From positions 54,519,048 to 54,583,047 of the forward strand of contig CM055311.2 in assembly GCA_029255685.2 (NCBI GenBank): 64,000 nt of DNA, given 5' to 3'. The notes below the pieces were generated by a model. It ran no database searches, was not told the origin of the DNA, and worked only from the letters and a program-made list of their open reading frames with translations. The translations under genes and the position numbers were made by a program. The stretch is from Silene conica (lineage: Eukaryota > Streptophyta > Magnoliopsida > Caryophyllales > Caryophyllaceae). Shown piece after piece: positions 60,020 through 64,000 of the stretch. Each line of letters opens with the position of its first letter. Position 1 is the first letter of the stretch.

Positions 60020-62567
60020 TGTGGGGAATAAAACATGTATTCGCCCTAAACTTGCAGGATTATAATGAAATTTACAGTTGTGAATATTGTCATAAGATAA
60101 ATAAAAACATGAAAAAGAGTACAACCTTGGGTCCTTGCTTGAATAGGCCTAAGAACAGGAATTAAAGTAAATTCCCTCCTATAACTTGCACCCAAGACTT
60201 TGTTTGAGATGATGTCGCGTGTGCTAGAAAATACTCTCCAATTGCCTTGCAATATGGGGAGAGCTATTGAGGTTTTAGATGTGAGATCTGAGTTTTTGGG
60301 AGAAGAATGCTCTCAAAAACCCTATTTGTCAGAATTGTGTTTCAACAGTTAACCAAGAGTACCAGACATAAGGAGAAGGACTCTCCTTATGTAGCCCTAG
60401 GTCGGCCGGCCGAATGGGTATGGGGTAAGAGTGGGCTTTTTCCACTCTTACCTTATTCTTTGCATGATTCGACCCGATATGCTAAAATAATAATTCGCGG
60501 GTTTTATTATAAATCGCACACGTGTTATCAGATATTAATGCAGTCGATGTATTAATAATGGTCTGATAAAATTACGATATTGTATAATTACCCAAATTAA
60601 TATAACTGTTTATATTAATACGCGAAATCAATATTTAATTAAATATAACTGCTTATATTTAATTTTACGAATTAAACATGTAATCCGTATTAGCTAAAAT
60701 TATTTAATCCGTATTAAATAATAATCTCAACATCTTATTGACTAATTTAATAGTCAATACCTCTGACTAACTGTTTAGTCGTATCCGGCATAAATGTGAC
60801 TGTATTTTCATACCTTCACATCTCTCAAACGTGTCCTATAGGTGTGACGTATAGGGACCAGTTGATCACCGTCATCCGTATGACAATAACGTCAAACTTA
60901 TCTAGCAAGCCAATCGTTATTGATAAACGTGGATCAACTGGTAATAATACAGAAGTATGCCCTTGTGATCCTTAAAGAGATTTAATAAGTCATTGTACTT
61001 AATTGTCAAGGACATCAGCCCCAACAATCTCCCACTTGTCCGTACAAGGGTATGTGCAATGACGTTATCACACTACATGTGGAGGACACAAGCTCCAACA
61101 AACTCCCACTTGTCCGTACAAGTGTAGGTGCGATAACCGATTCTCATATCCTTTTAAAATTTCTCCCACTCAATGTAAGACAATTTGCAAATCCGCATTC
61201 GCAAAGGTCGTATCTCACAAGCGATCTGTATCAAGAGTGGTTTCCCCGACTAGAGAGTAACTTAACTGATAAAACGAATCTGTATTCGAGCATGGCCATG
61301 CATTTCAGTTACTACTCCTCGAGTGGCCCTGAGAAATGATAAAATCCTGATAAGGGTTTGGATACTTCCCTCAACTCGAATCCTGCCGATATCGCGCAGC
61401 ATGAAATAACCCAGAAAAAATCCTCTTGGCCCCTGTTACGATGACCGTGGGAAAGAAACAAAAGTTACCCAAAATCTGCCTTAATCTCAAGAGACAGTTG
61501 AAAGTCAAAAGACTCGACTCTAAGGAACACTATGGAGGTCCTATCCACGACCTGGCACCCAATGTTATAAAACATTTAGGACTCCATAACGTTGTCACGG
61601 GGTGTCCTACGAGATATCCGTATAACTCGCCTTTGTGATTGGTCAGTCATCCGCGTGACTTATGGCTCGTTGAACCCACCATCAACCAACGTCACAAAAT
61701 GATTACCTGAGTTATCAGCTCAAGTGGGTAATCAAGGACTAAAACGATGTAATGTAATTCAGTTCAATTTGTGGTGTTCAAAATTGGCGTACAATTCCAC
61801 ATGAAAAACAAAACATTATATATCATAACAATGAGGTTGAATAGAGTACACGAGAAAATGAATTATTACATGAATTCATAAAAGAGTACTACAACTTAGG
61901 AACACATCTAATTCCCATGGAATGAATGTGCCTTTCATGCTTATCACGTGGTAATGCTTTAGTGAGAGGATCAGCTATGTTGTCATCCGTAGCGATCTTA
62001 TCAATGAAAATCTCCTTTTGCTCCACGTAATCTCTGATTAGATGAGCTTTCCGTTGTACATGCCTAGCCTTGTTGCTAGACTTATGCTCCTTAGCTTGGA
62101 AGATGGCTCCTTTATTATCACAATAAACGGTGATTGGGTCATTCGAACTAGGCACTACTGATAGTCCTTGTAAGAATTGACGCATCCATATTGCTTCCTT
62201 AGCTGCTTCTGAGGCGGCATAGTACTCGGACTCAGTCGTAGAATCTGCTGTAACACTTTGTTTAGAACTTTTCCAGCTGACAGCAGCGCCATTAAGAGTA
62301 AAAACGAATCCAGACTAAGATTTCGAGTCATCTCGATCCGTTTGGAAGCTAGCATCTGCGTAACCCGTGGCGCAGAGCGTCGAGTCGCCTCCGTAAGTCA
62401 ATCCCCAATCTTTAGTCCTCCGTAGGTACTTAAGAATGTTTTTCACGGCCATCCAGTGTTGTTCACCTGGATGAGCTTGGAATCAACTAGTCATACTCAA
62501 TGCATATGCAACGTCTGGACGTGTGCATATCATGGCATACATGATCGATCCTATTGCCGAAGCATAA
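60020..62567 (-). mobile_element. Copia retrotransposon (family C2), RNase H end and 3' LTR
   Basis: It is the minus-strand relative of 38255-41131. The 3' LTR is at 61028-60020 (TGTTGGGGCTG...CCCCACA, 1009 bp), then the polypurine tract, and a non-coding 3' region. RNase H coding sequence runs from about 62567 down to 61889 ('VYCDNKGA', 'NIADPLTKALP'). The coding part has a small number of breaks. The remainder is cut off by the family-S LTR at 62568. Confidence 0.9.
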
Positions 62568-64000
62568 TGTAACACCCCCATTTATTCAAGGGCCTGAACT
62601 AGGACTCCTCAGATAAATACAGGTGTTACCATCTCGGTTTCCCGAGGCAGTAGATACAAAGGAAGATAACAGTACTTTAAATTAAATTTAAACTCAAACA
62701 TGTTCTTACATAACCAAGTTATAAAACTGTTCTGATACAAGTGAAAAGTACAACTCATCAACTACTATCAAGTGAGCTAGACTCTAGGCAGGTCCGGGTC
62801 CATGCTTCTCCCTTCCCTAAGCTCCCATAGTCTTTATACCTGTCAATCTGCTCCCCAATAATTTGGTTCATCACAGGTGATCACGAATACACAGGGTCAA
62901 CCACGAGGTTGTGTAGAGAAAACTGTAAACAAACCACATTACTATAAATAGAAAGTTGAACTTCTCCACTCCGAATCACAGACCCTTTTTCTCCGCACCA
63001 ATCACAGCCCCTTTATCTCCACACCAAACACAGACCCTTTATCTCCGCACCAAACACAGACCCTTTATCTCCACACCAAACACAGACCCTTTATCTTCGC
63101 ACCAAACACAGAATTATATATCACAATATACCAATCATATAACAATACAGTTGAACATAGTTAATATCAACCAATAAACAGATTACACATCTCATATATG
63201 TAGTATTCCCCTACCTCGTAACTGCAGAAGAAAATGGCAAAACGCACAACCGTTCTCAAAAGTGCTCCACACGAAAACTTCCACCTAAAAGTATATTATT
63301 TAATTAATAAACTTCCTAATTCTCGTAACACGTGTACACATTCCATTAATAGAAACTTCCTATATTTAGAAAGCTTCCCAACAACCGGTTACCCAAAATA
63401 ATAGCTCTCTAAATATAGCAACTTCTAAAAATAGCAACTTTGGTTTTAAAATTCAAATCATTCAAAATACATATAAATATATCAATATCTTCCCTAATAA
63501 ATATCCATATCTTTTCTTTTAATACCATTAAAATTATTTCCTTTAATAAAATACTTATGGGATATAATTAATTAAAATAAAAGAAGCAAATAAATATGGA
63601 AAAGAAGGAAAGTAACCCGACAGCCCAAAACACCCCCAACCCGCGGCTTTCACACTCCCCGTCCAGCCGCGTGACCAGACCTGACACCACCGCCAACCAC
63701 CAGACTCGACCCCACACTGCACCCCTTCACCACTGACCACCACCGCCTTGGTCGACTACTTCCGGCGAGGTGAACCAGAGCCATCACCAGGCCTGGTTCA
63801 CAACCCCCTGACCAGAAAACACCTCAACAGACCCCACGAAAACACCTGCACCAGCCACTGACATGGCCGACCCTAGCGACACTCACCACCAACAAGACCA
63901 CCGACAACAGACGCCCACAACCACCTTGGTACCACCGCATAGACCTCCCCCTAGTCGGCGGTGCTACCAACCCAAACACAACCCCTTCGACACACAGACA
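62568..64000 (-). mobile_element. LTR of family S, running off the window
   Basis: It begins TGTAACACCCCCATTTATTC and matches the other two copies in order. A 28-bp minisatellite (CACACCAAACACAGACCCTT, about five units, 62975-63115) occupies the place where the sisters have CATCACACC repeats. Short frames near 63555-63743 resemble nothing. It is inserted in the Copia RNase H region. Confidence 0.8.

Overview
This window is repeat-rich plant nuclear DNA, from a flowering plant and most likely a eudicot. The evidence is plant-type Copia and Gypsy/Athila LTR elements, L1-type LINEs, a CACTA element, a FAR1/MULE transposon, plant-style MITEs and intron-bearing captured plant genes. A Caryophyllales host is a guess from the feel of the repeats; nothing here proves it. 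I see no intact ordinary host gene, no rRNA or tRNA gene and no CRISPR array. Nearly every base belongs to a mobile element or a piece of one, and the architecture is nested insertions whose order can be read from target-site duplications (TSDs).

1-4.3 kb: a Copia LTR followed by a decayed Copia element. 4.8-20.1 kb: a nest with matching TSDs at each level. A 5'-truncated LINE (minus strand) was split by a non-autonomous Athila-type Gypsy element (5146-19200). That element took in a CACTA transposon carrying pieces of three plant genes (6861-11052), a near full-length L1 LINE (12182-16960) and a hAT-type MITE (17257-17816). 20.5-26.4 kb: an Athila LTR fragment with another hAT MITE, a miniature LTR element (TRIM), a ~180-bp tandem array, and one Harbinger-type and two 9-bp-TSD MITEs.

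26.4-33.7 kb: the most gene-like part. A MULE-type DNA transposon carries a FAR1-MULE transposase continuing into an OTU cysteine-protease domain (plus strand; two coding lesions) and a convergent, apparently intact two-exon plant mobile domain (PMD) gene (minus strand). Related long self-complementary arrays lie on the outer sides of these two genes, and a degenerate telomere-like array sits upstream of the PMD gene.

33.7-64 kb: stacked LTR elements. These are a Gypsy copy with ~3-kb LTR (minus), a Copia copy (plus), a second Athila-type element (plus, 41132-53765) interrupted by a solo LTR that itself contains another solo LTR, a second Gypsy copy (minus), an Athila LTR scrap, Helitron-like sequence, another Copia copy (minus) and two further copies of the solo-LTR family, the last running off the window.

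The most unusual signals are: the OTU-transposase plus PMD transposon with palindromic arrays; the CACTA element with cysteine synthase, C-terminal processing protease and ARAD-like GT47 fragments; arrays of the palindrome CTCGATCGAG just upstream of TATA boxes in Athila LTRs; and a second such array plus TATA box inside the 41-54 kb Athila element, ahead of its ATHILA-type reading frame.
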